Under the pieces are notes generated by a model. It saw nothing but the letters and a program-made list of their open reading frames with translations. It did no database searches and was not told the origin of the DNA. Below, in pieces: positions 35,090 through 45,755 of a DNA stretch of 64,000 nucleotides. Within the stretch, counting starts at the first letter, position 1. Each line of letters opens with the position of its first letter. The position numbers and the translations under genes are program-made. This DNA comes from Vandiemenella viatica (lineage: Eukaryota > Arthropoda > Insecta > Orthoptera > Morabidae): NCBI GenBank assembly GCA_031002005.1, contig CM061921.1:143501283-143565282 (forward strand), read 5' to 3'.

Positions 35090-36720
35090 CAGCTGAAAAT
35101 ACTACTGTACTATTTTGTTTCAAAACTGACTAGTGTATCTAGAAATTTCTATCGCTACGTTAGAAAACTGTGAGGAAGGGAAGTTGTTGAGACAATTATA
35201 GATAAGGATGGAGAAGAAGTTACTGAGGATTTGAAAATGGCATAGATTTTATATAAGTGGTTTAGTGAGACCATTGGGGGCAATGATTCAGAAATCGGAG
35301 AAAGAGCTTAATCAAACAATTAGAAACAAACAGATATAAAATATTGAAGTCCATGCTTAGGATATTCTGAAGGAACTAGGTGAGCTGGATATACATAAAG
35401 GGGCTGGTGTAGGTAATATTACTTCGCATGTAAAAAAAAAAAAGGCAGGATGTTACATTGTACTATATCTTGAAACATTATTTAAATTGAGACTAGATAG
35501 CTGCTACTTAATAGACGAGTGAAAATGTGCGATAGTAGTACCTGTACATCAAGGAGGATTGATAAATACAGTCGAAAATTATAGGCCAATCAGTTCGACA
35601 TCAGTGGTATGTAAATTAATGGAGAAATGGATATGCAAGCACATCAGAAATGTATGTGAGGAGCTTCAGTGGTTTTCATGTCGGCAATATGGCTTTGGAA
35701 AAGCATATTCATGTAAATCTCAGTTAGTAGGTTAATGCACTATATTTCGAATGAAATGGTCAAGGGAGGGTAAATTGATAGTGTAGCACTTGATTTTTCA
35801 CAAGTATTGGACAGAGTGAGCCATAAAATGGTGGTAAATAAGGTAAAAACTATTGGAGTGAATGAGAAAGTTAGGGTCGGAAATGCAGTATCAAAAGAAG
35901 TGGAGGTGAAAATGGAAGTGCCACAGGGTAGTGTGTTGGGATATTCATTATTCTAATGAATGATTGTGCTAATGGTTTACTACCAGAAGTTAGGTTGTTT
36001 ACAGATGACATAATGCCATATAATAGAGGCCTGTAAACAACTGCAGAGTGATCTGGACAGGATATTAGCTGGTTTGGTAAATATGGGATGAAGATAAATG
36101 CAAATAAAAGTCAGCTTATCAGTTACACACATAGAAAACTAAGGGTTGATTATGATTATGAGATGAGGAAAGAATTGCTTGTTGAAGACTTGAAATATAT
36201 ATATCTTGGCATATAATTTGATACCAAGATCAACTGGCCAGGACACATTGGACAGGTAACAAGGAAATGGTTTCAATATCCTGCACTTGTTGAAGAGAGT
36301 GATGAGAGCATGTACGGGAGAAGTAAGTTAAAAAACTTTGGTCAGACCATTGCTTGGATATGGTGGTGTAGTATGGGACCCACATTTTGGTTATAAGAAA
36401 CAGGAGTTGGTGGGAATCCAAATAAGGGTACTATATTTGTCTCTGGAAATTACCGCAGAACACAATCTGTAACCGATATTACAAAAGTGCTGGAATGAGA
36501 TTCATTGGAAGACAGGAGGAGGGTGAAGAGAGTCACAGAAGTGTACAAGGCACATATTGGTGACGAGGCGCGGAAAGATATTGGTGCAAGAATTAAAAGT
36601 AATTCACGGAAGGGATAAGATGGCCATGAGTATAAGCTGGCATTCTAGTTCAGGCCCGAGGTTGTGGGAAGATTTTCTTTCATGGGTAAGAGGGTCAGGC
36701 ATTAGTTTATGTTACCAAGA
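35090..36720 (+). mobile_element. Heavily decayed CR1/Jockey-like LINE
   Basis: Traces of reverse transcriptase in the plus strand, across several frames: RNFYRYVRKL; IDSVALDFSQVLDRVSHKMV (the LDFSKAFDxVxH block) at about 35775-35835; VPQGSVLGYSLF near 35920-35955; LFTDDIMPYN (the F-x-D-D active site) near 35995; INANKSQLIS; and, near the end, ESLEDRRRVKR-like and SFMGKR. Many stops and gaps. The order and spacing follow one element of at least 1.6 kb, truncated at its 5' end. A SINE-A copy sits shortly after its 3' end. Confidence 0.75.
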
Positions 36721-36812
36721 TAAATAATGAATAATTTACCAAAACGTTGAAGGAATTATAGTTAAAATTTGTACAGTTCAAAAGTAGCTGAACACAAGAA
36801 TGGGGAAAAGTG

Positions 36813-37052
36813 ACACCGAGCGTGGTGGTGTAACGGCTAGCTTTCTGGCCTCGCATTTGGGAGGACGGTGGTTCGAATCCCCATCCGGGCATCCAGATTT
36901 GGGTTTTCCATGGTTTCCCAAATCACTCCATGCAAATGCCGGGATGCTTCCTTCAAAAGGCCATAGCCGAATTCCTTCCCATTCCTTGTCCCCCATCCTT
37001 TCCCGTCTCTAAAGACCTCGCTGTTAGAGAAACGTTAAGCAGATAAAAAAAG
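36813..37052 (+). mobile_element. SINE-A copy, full length, with target duplication
   Basis: Head ACACCGAGCGTGGTGGTGTA, B box GGTTCGAATCCCCATCC, core AGATTTGGGTTTTCCATGG and ATCACTCCATGCAAATGCC, tail AAGACCTCGCTGTTAGAG and AAAAAAA. An 11-base direct repeat GGGGAAAAGTG flanks it (36802-36812, 37053-37063). It is one of the best preserved copies, with the AGCGAGGTC tail variant also seen at 25821-26055. Confidence 0.93.
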
Positions 37053-37063
37053 GGGGAAAAGTG

Positions 37064-38859
37064 GGTGTGTAGGGAAATTGCCACCGAAGCGTGCACTCCA
37101 TCATAATCAAAATTAAATTAAGTTTAAGACACATTTTGGCTTGAGAAAAATCCGGAAGGTTGTTGTCAAAGCAATTACTCCTGAAATCATTCTGTAATGT
37201 TAATATTCTTTTTGTATTTACTCAACAAATGTATTACCAATCTATAAAATTCTCTAAAAAATTACAATTAATTTATAATTCTTAATTTTTTGAATTTGTT
37301 CTGGTACTTCGTGATTTCATAACTGAAAGATTTGTAGAACTTTTTTTTTCGGCACAAAAATGACGAAATTTTAACTTGTTTCAGAAAATGAGTACAAATC
37401 TGTCGGCTTTTAACAATGTTGTTTGTTTTTAAAAAATTGCTTAGAAATATTGGATAACAGTTAATAATGCATGATAAGTAGCTTTCTATGTGGAATTAAG
37501 TTGCTTTCAAGATATTATTTTGTTTTTTAGGAAAATTTTAGGTCCCTCATATTATTTAACGACAGAGAAACTAAAACGTATATGATAATGGTCCTTACCA
37601 AATCTTTTTACCATATCAGTAAATCTCTCTGACAAATACAGACTAAATATAATGCCACCGAATACTTCCTGATTAAACCAATGTTCCTTACACCTAAGCT
37701 GTCAACTGTCGCATTTCAAGATAAATATTGTCATTTGCTTGGAATAATTGCTAGGAATGAGATTATTACATCTAAAATTAATAATTTGTTCGGTGAAACT
37801 TAATGGAAGTTATTAACTGAAAAAGCCAATAAGACACGACTATCGTTAGAAACTGGAACCTATAAAAAGTTTTTAAAAATTGACAGAATATTCTCAGAAA
37901 CAATTTCTGTGCACGATACCTGATATATATGTTAGCTGATACACAATATCATATCGTAGGCAGAATCTTAACAATATCTGAGTGTTTTCATGCTGATAAT
38001 GCCTGAACGCCCTGACAAAATTATGGAGTACTTTCTCAGCGACTTTTCGTTTATCAAATTTCTTCAGTAGTCATCTTTGTTAGAAAAAAAAAAATAGAGT
38101 TTGACGGCTGGAGGTAACAAATTTCATTTGTATCCTGTACTTCATCAAGAATATTATTAATTTTTGGGTTCTAATTTTTTTTGACATCTTGAAGAGATGA
38201 TTTCTCCTTCATTTAAGGTTTCCGGAGGTTTAAAACTTTATTGAGTTACTTCGTCCAATCACTCATCCACACGGTATGTAGGGATAAATTATTAAATAAC
38301 ACTCTTCATAGACATCAACGAAGTTAGTGTGGGAGGTCAAAAGTGACGCAGAAGAGATGAAACTTAAATCAGAGGTAACACAAAAAAGAATGTAAATCAA
38401 GAACCCATTTCCAGGAAATCGCATGTTTCAGGAAAAACATCTGAAGGCTAGCCTAAATAACACCCGAAGATCAAAGATATTTTGAAAGCGAAGGAATATT
38501 CTTTGAAGATATCAAATGATTTGAGTTCTATGCGGTATACTGTTCACCATATTCAGAAATGTCCAACTCAACATTAATAGCTAATTAATAAACATTTATA
38601 GTTACTGCATTTTATGTACAATATTCTGTATTTGATTTGAAGAATACGTCTACCTATGCTAATGAGCTTGGTTACCTTTCGTTTCCTATATACAAAAGTC
38701 GTGGATTAGGAAGATGTAAATGGCGGTAGCATACCGGAAGAAACGTATAAATGTGTCGCGCAATGTCGGGGCTTTCATTTGTATTCTCGTGAATCGTGTG
38801 AATGGTTTTTCTAAAGTGATTATAACCGCACGACATGAACTAACGGACCTTGAGCGCAG
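37064..38859. other. AT-rich non-coding DNA
   Basis: No supported gene or repeat boundary. Confidence 0.5.
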
Positions 38860-39000
38860 AATGGTAGTTGGCCTGTTAGAGAAAATGTTCTTATCACAAA
38901 GGTGGCACAACTTAACTTCTTTAGTAGTAATGTGATATGTTCTTGGCAACTGAATTTCTCATTTATTTCAGTGCCAATTAATTTTCTTAGAACGAATTCT
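38860..39000 (-). mobile_element. Short LINE reverse-transcriptase fragment
   Basis: The minus-strand peptide ITLLLKKLSCATFVIRTFSL parallels ITSLLMKLSSATFAIRTLSL of the LINE at 61795-63140. DNA similarity is also evident (CAAAGGTGGCAC, AACTTAACTTC, AGTAGT, GTGATAT). Only about 45 codons of the thumb region remain. Flanking sequence is not LINE-like. Confidence 0.6.
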
Positions 39001-39940
39001 CAGTATACATATTCCCCTATGTGATTTGTCATAGAATGTTTTAACTTGTAAACATCAAATTCACAGGTACACATTTTGAACAAAAGAAACAAAAATAACT
39101 TTTACAAAACACAAACGACATTTTCGTTAGTACAAAGAGGAGTAAATTATTCTGGGACACATTTCATTTTTTTTTTTTGTTTTTTTTTTTTTTTTTTCTA
39201 ACAAATAATAATTTCTCAGTATGATTTTAAATATTTATTCTTAAGTAACAGAATCTAATTACATGCACAATACTGACATCGATTATCAGGTGTCTGTGGT
39301 CAGAGACTCAGTGAGAACTTTCTGTACAGCGAGCTGTGACGCACTTTAGCTGATGAAGATGTCAAATAAGAGCCTCCGCTTGTTGTGCGATGATGAACTC
39401 CGGAGACGCGGTTTCTAAGTTCCATTCTGCCTGTCTGTTCCAGTACAGTGCTATCTGCTAACTCCCCAGGCTCATATTTCCATCAAAACTGCTTGACGTA
39501 TCGTATTGTGTTGTGTTCAGAATAGGCTGATGAATTTAGAGAATTCGTCCTGCACTACTATTTCTATTTTGTTCATTTATGATTTACTGTTTTCAGATGC
39601 CTGATTAAGAAAACAATTACTCGCGTAAAAAAAAAATTTGTTTTCTTGAAATTACCTCATCTTTAATTTTAGGCACCACTGGGTTTTCAGATGAACTGGT
39701 CTGCTTACAGTAAAGATGAAGTACAGTACCTCTAGGATTTTCCAGTATCTATAACTGTTTTTATTACACTGTGTTTACGACGATACTAACTTAACAGTTA
39801 ATTCACAAATTTTTTTTAATCTTTCTGCCTTAATTTAGACAAATGGGAAATGCAAAGAACGATATAACGAATAGACGAATCTTAAGTTTTAAGTATATAT
39901 GTGTCATAGGTCTATTAATACTCGCAGAATATCCGGCATA
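39001..39940. other. Non-coding DNA with a T-rich tract
   Basis: A T run of about 27 bases interrupted by one G lies at 39170-39197. Nothing else recognised. Confidence 0.45.
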
Positions 39941-40480
39941 GTATCGGTTGATGTACCAGTACACTATATTTAGTAACACAATCAGAAGAATGTATACCAA
40001 GTTTCATCAAATTTCCCCAGCCATTTCCGGGATTAAAGCAAATGTGGATTCGTCCACTCCATATCCAGAAAGGTGTGGGTTTCAGTTGGTTAACCCCTAC
40101 ATTATTTTGAATTGTTGGATGAGAAACATGTATTCCAAGTTTCATTTAATTGCACCAGCCATTTCCTGAACGAAAGTAAACGACTATTTATCCGTACCAT
40201 ACCTGGATAGGGGAGACTTGGTGTTGGTTTCAATGAGAAATATGAGTACCTTGTTTCATTAAATTCGCCCCAGCAATTTTCGGAACTAAACTAAACTTTG
40301 GTTCACCCACACTCTACCTGGAAAGGGTAGGATTGGTATTTATATATATGCGTATCCATAGTATTTTTATTCGATCAGTTAGAAACATGTGTACGAAGTT
40401 TAATTAAATTCGCACAAGACATTTCTGAAATTAATGAAAACGGTTCCTAGAACGGGGTGGGTTGGATGCTGTGATACAGA
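39940..40480 (+). repeat. Degenerate tandem repeat, about 120-140 bp unit, four units
   Basis: The block 'GAAACATGTGTACCAAGTTTC' + 'AT(T/C)AAATT' + 'CCAGCCATTTCCGGAA' recurs near 39988, 40121, 40238 and 40381. Between blocks, CCATACCTGGATAGGG-like text recurs (CCATATCCAGAAAGG, CCATACCTGGATAGGG, TCTACCTGGAAAGGG). Apparent open frames on both strands (39915-40145, 39948-40169) are by-products of the repetition. Confidence 0.75.
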
Positions 40481-41474
40481 ATGTCAGCTTTCATTTTGGT
40501 CCAGGCTGCAATTCGACCTAATCACAACATCCATTAATTTTGCTGCTCGAAAATCGAAACGTGTAGCGTTCGGGCATTCCACTTACATAAATCTGTATTT
40601 GGAATGTGTCTGTTTACTCCGGCATCAGGCAGAAAATACAGAAATTTAATGGGTTTTGAAAATTTGAAAGCTTGGAGTCCCTTACATTTGTATTAAGACA
40701 ACATTTTTTCGAATATTCTGCACCTAAAAACTGCTGAATCAATTTTGACGGTTTCTTTTACAGTATCAAAAATTATGTCTCATTATGCTGCTGGTGCTGG
40801 GCCTCAACATTAAACTCTGTTCCACGCCTTTACAATTTAATATCAAGTATTTAGCATTATTTTCAAAAACTGCTTTTATTTTTAACACTAAAGCCTTAAT
40901 AAACAGTTCGCTTTTACGTAAAAAGCAGTAATTATGCGTAGGTTACAGTTAATGGTCGGAGATTGTAGCTTTTTTGCCGGGGATAAGTTCAACGTTAATG
41001 TTGCCTCTCGACATTCAGTTCGGCCATCTACGGGGTTTAAAGAATGAATAACAGAAATGTAAGGAAGGAACCAGTAGATGCTGTAATACTTTTCTTAAGT
41101 ATGCAACATCTAGTTGGTATTTCAGCTTTGGTATTTCTGAAAATATGTTCAGAAATTCTTTTACTGCTCCGGCGTAATGTAACGTAGAAACATAAGATAC
41201 ACCGCGTATTTCACGTCTGACCCTAAGCTTTAAAACGGTGAAAACCCCATCGATATCTTTCAAGTATTTCTTGAGTTTTTCTGTAAAGAGTTGAGTTTTA
41301 TAGATATAGATAAGAGATACACAGCTGCGTATTTTATTATTACAATGTGACTTCTAACAGTTAGTTGTAAGATGAGATTTTTCTTGGATAATAATATTAT
41401 ACGAAGAGTAGAAACAATAAAGTAGGATCTTACCAAGTTATGTGTTGACTTTATAATCTTTAAAGTTAATATAC
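40481..41474. other. Non-coding DNA
   Basis: No supported gene. A possible echo of the 19.1-kb repeat motif lies near 40725-40770. Confidence 0.45.
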
Positions 41475-41640
41475 AAAGAAGTTTATTCATTACCAAACTG
41501 CCTAAAATGCGTTCCAGGAAATTCAAAACTAATTTCGGAATTACAACCTCATTTTCTAAAGAAGTTTATTCATTACCGAACTGCCTAAAATGTGTTCCAG
41601 GAAATTCAAAACTAATTTCGGAATTATAACCTCATTTTCT
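41475..41640 (+). repeat. Recent tandem duplication, two units of 83 bp
   Basis: 41475-41557 and 41558-41640 are adjacent copies starting AAAGAAGTTTATTCATTACC and ending CCTCATTTTCT. They differ at only three positions, all transitions. No coding or element signature. Confidence 0.95.
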
Positions 41641-41769
41641 AAGTTCCTTGAAGCATCGTAAAATGGCTGTTTGTTTAGTAAAATCAAAAGATCATTTTAG
41701 CAGTATATCCATTTCTAAAGGCACTAAAATATAATTTTTAAATTAAGATAGTTATTAATTATTATTATT

Positions 41770-42707
41770 ATTATTACTCCGCGATTCACTTAAATTGGGT
41801 GGCGGAGGGTGCATTACAACAATCCTAATGTGTAGCCATTTGTGTATAGGAAGGGATATACAGGATATGGTAGGAGGCGCCAATGGGCTACTTTGAGGAA
41901 CCATCCCGGCATTCGTCTGGAGCGAGCTGGGAAATCCATGGAAAACTCAGATTGGGATGGCCGCAGGGGTTTATAGATACACACTCCTGTCGGAATCTAA
42001 GTTCTCTCGCTCGATAACTCCCTAATCGCTCGTGAATCGGTTCTGGCCCTGATTTCTCTTATCTTATTTTCACGGTCATTCCTAGCTATGAATGTAGCTG
42101 ATAGCAATATTTGCTTGCTGTCATCCTGAAATAAGTCAGTCGTGAGTTTTTCAATCAGCTTCTGCCGAGAGCAACGACTTCGGTGTTCCAGGTCTTCCCA
42201 ACACAATTCATTCAACATCGCACTTACGCTTTCCCTCTAACTACCTGTCACGAATCGGGCGGCTCTTCTTTGGACCTTCTGCAATGCCTCCATTAACCCC
42301 TTTTGATGGGGATTCTACACAGAACAACAATATTCTAAGTGAGGACGCACTAGTGTCTTTGATGCAATCGATTTAACGTCGGTTGTACACTGTTTTAAAT
42401 TACAACCTAGAAATCGGAGCATAGGATTTGCTTTCCCAATTACCTTCCCGAGATGCTCATTCCACAACAAAAGATTACGAATTGTTACTCCTAGGTATTT
42501 AGCGGATTCTACCGTTCTAAGGACAGTGCCATTAATTGCATATTCAGAGCTAAATGTTGTCACATTTTTACTTATACGCATGACTTGGCACTTTTTAGCG
42601 TTTGACTCCAGCTGCCAGTCTTTGCACCAAGCGGTTATTTTCATAACATCGGCTTGTAAGAAAGCGCAGTCGTCTTGAGTTTTTATTGTTGAAGTAATGT
42701 TGTTCAA
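41770..42707 (-). mobile_element. CR1-like LINE 3' fragment
   Basis: From 42707 leftwards the reading frame holds FLQADVMKITAWCKDWQLES, KCQVMRISKN, SAKYLGVTIRNLLLWNEHLG and KTLVRPHLEYCCSV (to 42315). After a shift it continues with CWEDLEHRSR, FIARNDRENKIREIRARTDS to 41997. This is the end of a reverse transcriptase and the C-terminal domain, starting just after the active site. The 3' end GCACCCTCCGCCACCCA, then GTGAATCGCGGAGTA and (ATT)n, matches the LINE at 56600-57685 (GCACCCTCTGCCACCCA, GTGAATTGCAGAGTA). Between stop and tail lies a SINE-A-like core (see separate entry). Confidence 0.82.
41887..41968 (-). repeat. SINE-A-type core domain inside the LINE 3' region
   Basis: Minus strand GAGTTTTCCATGGATTTCCC, CGCTCCAGACGAATGCCGGG and ATGGTTCC match the SINE-A core TTGGGTTTTCCATGGTTTCC, CACTCCAGGCGAATGCCGGG and ATGCTTCC. 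No tRNA-like head or SINE-A tail is present. Either a truncated relative of SINE-A inserted here, or the two element types share this module. Confidence 0.75.
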
Positions 42708-42842
42708 TCATGATAACCAATCATTTATTTCAAATCTCTGTGTTATTTTATTTTACAGTTTCATAGTTACCACCATCCGTGTGACATTTCAATAATTCTA
42801 TCTCGTTAGAAATTCTTAAGTTATTTCACATTATGTAAACAA

Positions 42843-44155
42843 AAGGTTGATTGTAAAGGCTTTTGGCTCATTGTCATCTGCTTTCGCAGCAACTTCTGGA
42901 GTACCTCAGGATTCACACCTGGGACCATTGCTGTTCAATATTTTCATAAATGATTTAGTTAGAATTTTTGCCAATTGCCTTCTCTTTGCAGATGACATTA
43001 AGATTTTTAAGAAAATCATGACTCCAGATGACTGCTTAGAACTGCAGAATATCTTAAAAGCTATTGTGGAATGGCGTCAACAAAACTGTATGAAACTTAA
43101 TGTTAATAAATGTTCCTGCATTACTTTCCACCGCACTAAGTCTGCATTACATTTTGAATATGAAATGGAAAATCAGCTGCTAAGTCACTGCACAACTGTA
43201 AGAGAACTAGGAGTCCTTCTGAAATACAATCTCAGTCCGGAAGAACATGTCCACAACATATGTGCCAAGGCCTCCAAGTGCCTGGGCTTACTGACACGCA
43301 CTTCCAGATTTATTAATAATATCCAGACACTCAGGCTCTTGTACTGTGCCCATGTCAGACCTATACTTGAGTACAGCAGCGTTGTATGGTCGCCTCATCA
43401 GATCACACTAATTCAACAAATTCAGAATCTTCAGAAGTTTATAAGGCTTATGGGTTGTCGTATGGGCTTTCATTACGTTACGATGCATGTTACGTTGATT
43501 TCTGTTGGAACCTACCTTGGCCTCCACCCTTTGGAGTTGAGACGGAATGTTCATGGTGTCCTATTTATACATAAAGTAATCTCAGGTGTTATAGACTACT
43601 ATGAAATTCTCAGACACGTGTATTTTCGTTGTCCGTCTGGTACATGGTTGAGGGAGCTGTTTGGTCGTAGACATCTGCGCACGAACTATGAGGCTAGCAG
43701 CGCCTTAGAACGCATACAGAGATTAGGTAACAGAATACCTCCTGAACTTGATTTTTTCATCGACAGTGTTGCTGTTTTCAAGCGAGTACTCATACGGGAG
43801 TGGAGTCAGCAATGATGGACTTGGTCAAATTACTGTCAAAACGATTTGGTTATCCCCATATTATTTGTTTCTCTCTCTTATTTCCTGTAATAATTTTTGT
43901 TTCTATAGCTATATGTTAAATTTTATTATTAGTTTTTGAATATTTTATAATTTTCTCTTGTGTAATTATTTTTCTAGTTTCAGTAATATTGTCCTATACT
44001 TAGGTATCTCCTGTCATCATCTTGTTTTCACTGTAACTAATTGTTCGTAAATAGCGATAATTGTGTTTGCTAAATAGCTATCATAAGATATATTAATATA
44101 AAATGGTATTCCCGTTGGAATAAATAAATAAAAATAAATATATAAATAAAATGAA
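42843..44155 (+). mobile_element. 5'-truncated LINE with mostly open reading frame
   Basis: It starts within reverse transcriptase and runs to an A-rich (AAATA)n tail at about 44110-44155 (AATAAATAAATAAAAATAAA). It is head to head with the CR1-like fragment on its left. The trailer between the stop and the tail is AT-rich and non-coding. No confident target duplication was found. Confidence 0.82.
42847..43815 (+). CDS. Reverse transcriptase C-terminal two-thirds, LINE-encoded
   Basis: A 322-residue uninterrupted frame. The Met at its start is only the first ATT/ATG-like codon after truncation, not a true start. Visible blocks: AFAATSGVPQDSHLGPLLFN (residues 13-32; consensus GVPQGS, here Asp for Gly), NCLLFADDIKIFK (about 43-55, catalytic Asp pair), LKAIVEWRQQNCMKLNVNKC, VRELGVLLKYNLSPEEH, then the thumb and C-terminal region with HVRPILEYSSVVWSPHQ and ERIQRLGNRIPPELDFF. 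In life such proteins copy LINE RNA at a nicked target. The endonuclease and fingers are missing, so this copy cannot act alone. It is the best preserved reverse-transcriptase frame in the window, implying a fairly young insertion. Confidence 0.85.
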   Translation: MIVKAFGSLSSAFAATSGVPQDSHLGPLLFNIFINDLVRIFANCLLFADDIKIFKKIMTPDDCLELQNILKAIVEWRQQNCMKLNVNKCSCITFHRTKSALHFEYEMENQLLSHCTTVRELGVLLKYNLSPEEHVHNICAKASKCLGLLTRTSRFINNIQTLRLLYCAHVRPILEYSSVVWSPHQITLIQQIQNLQKFIRLMGCRMGFHYVTMHVTLISVGTYLGLHPLELRRNVHGVLFIHKVISGVIDYYEILRHVYFRCPSGTWLRELFGRRHLRTNYEASSALERIQRLGNRIPPELDFFIDSVAVFKRVLIREWSQQ

Positions 44156-45377
44156 GGAAGACAAAACCCTTAAGACAGTTTCATGAATTCAACTGTAAGC
44201 TGTTCGATCCAACAATATGTATTCCGTTTCAAGCTCATCGTAATTAAAGCATTAAAATATTGATTACACAGTGAACTCGAGCAACAAACACAAGGGTAGA
44301 ATACAAGTCAAGTTGTGACTATGAAGCAATTCAGGGGTATCGGTATAATGAAGGTTTTTATTTTGTTAAACTCAGTACTACTATTTTTACATTATATCTT
44401 GTTTCACAACATTAATTTTTGTTGGTTTTTTCGTTAGAAACACTTTAGAGCATCATCAACTTGTGGGTGTGTGGTCAGTAGAGACAACATACATTGCCGT
44501 ATCTCTATCCACAATTATACTGATTCAACTTCTGCATCAAAATGATACTGTTAACTCTTCTGAAAATAACGTACCTTAACTTAATACCTTGTTAAGCGCA
44601 CATCATCGTCAATATGTTAGAGCTCTATTTATGAAAACCATTGTAACAACATTCAACCTCTGTGTTAATCATTCACGTAGAAACATTTTAAAAAATTTGC
44701 CATGTTTTTGTCTTGTTGACAGCAAACGTGATTGAATTGTTTGTATTCTGTGGGAGGGTGTGTTTGTACTGTTCCGTGTCTGTGAACGTGCAAACGTCGA
44801 GCAAACGTGTGTTGTGTTTTGGCATTTGTGAAACATATTTTACGTGCAATCCAAATATTTACCCAGAACAATTACGAAAAACAACATAAAACCATAATCA
44901 GAATAGCCGGTAACAGACCGTGATTTTACTAATTAGATCATGAGACTTGACTGCGTTGAAGTTGTACTGCACAGTGCAGTACTATGGCAATTAGATGAAT
45001 CATTAGTGTAGGACGTGCAATTTCGACAGTGTTATACGGACGTTCTTGCGGCTAGACCTTAAATAAACAGCGTTATGCTGCTAGCATGGCAACAAACCAA
45101 AATGTAATTACAGAGTGGTTAATATATAGCTACTATAAACAAACAGCCTCCTGTGTTAAACCAGTGTATTACATTACCAATGTTATTCTTAAGTCAATCA
45201 ATGTCTAATTTAAATATGAATTGCATATTCAAAGTTTTGTGCATGTAGGCGTAGGCGTTTACCATGGATGGTAACTTCCTGTGGATATTTCGACTTGTAT
45301 GGTTTCTTGGCACATTTTCCGTCAGAATGAGTGCCATAAGAGTTAATGTATGCATAAATGACTACGATGAGTGTACC
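44156..45377. other. AT-rich non-coding DNA
   Basis: No supported gene. A short minus frame (44665-44871) has no recognised domain. Confidence 0.45.
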
Positions 45378-45385
45378 CAAAATCT

Positions 45386-45640
45386 TTTTCTTTTTTTTTT
45401 TCTTTTTTTTTTACTTACGGATTTACGCCTTGTCTACATCGAGGACATTAGAGGCGGGATGGGACTAGGGACAAGGAATGGGATGGAATTCGACCATGGC
45501 CGTTTGAAGGAAGCATCCCGGCATTCGCCTGGATTGATTTGGGAAAACCATGGAAACCCAGATGCCCAGACGGAGATTCGAACCGGTGTCTTCTCGAACG
45601 CGAGGCCAGAACGTTAACCATTCACCCACCACGGTCGGTA
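45386..45640 (-). mobile_element. SINE-A copy, full length
   Basis: A T-rich run (A tail), TACGCCTTGTCTACATCGAGG tail, core AAACCATGG, B box GATTCGAACCGG and head ending CACCACGGTCGGT. AAAATCT occurs on both sides (near 45379-45385 and 45644-45650), a plausible target duplication. Confidence 0.87.
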
Positions 45641-45755
45641 ACTAAAATCTAATGTCTCGTTCGTGTTACCCATTTACCCACAACTGCTAAAAGCGAGGAA
45701 AGGGCGAAACTGGTTTCTACCTGTTTAGACCTACTTTTTCGAAAGACATTGAAGC

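Noticed and set aside
36815..36890. tRNA-like promoter motifs at this and the other SINE heads
   Set aside because: They do not fold as tRNAs and are repeated with a constant downstream body, so they are SINE heads and not tRNA genes.
39915..40169. Overlapping open frames with internal protein repeats
   Set aside because: They reflect the DNA tandem repeat and appear on both strands.
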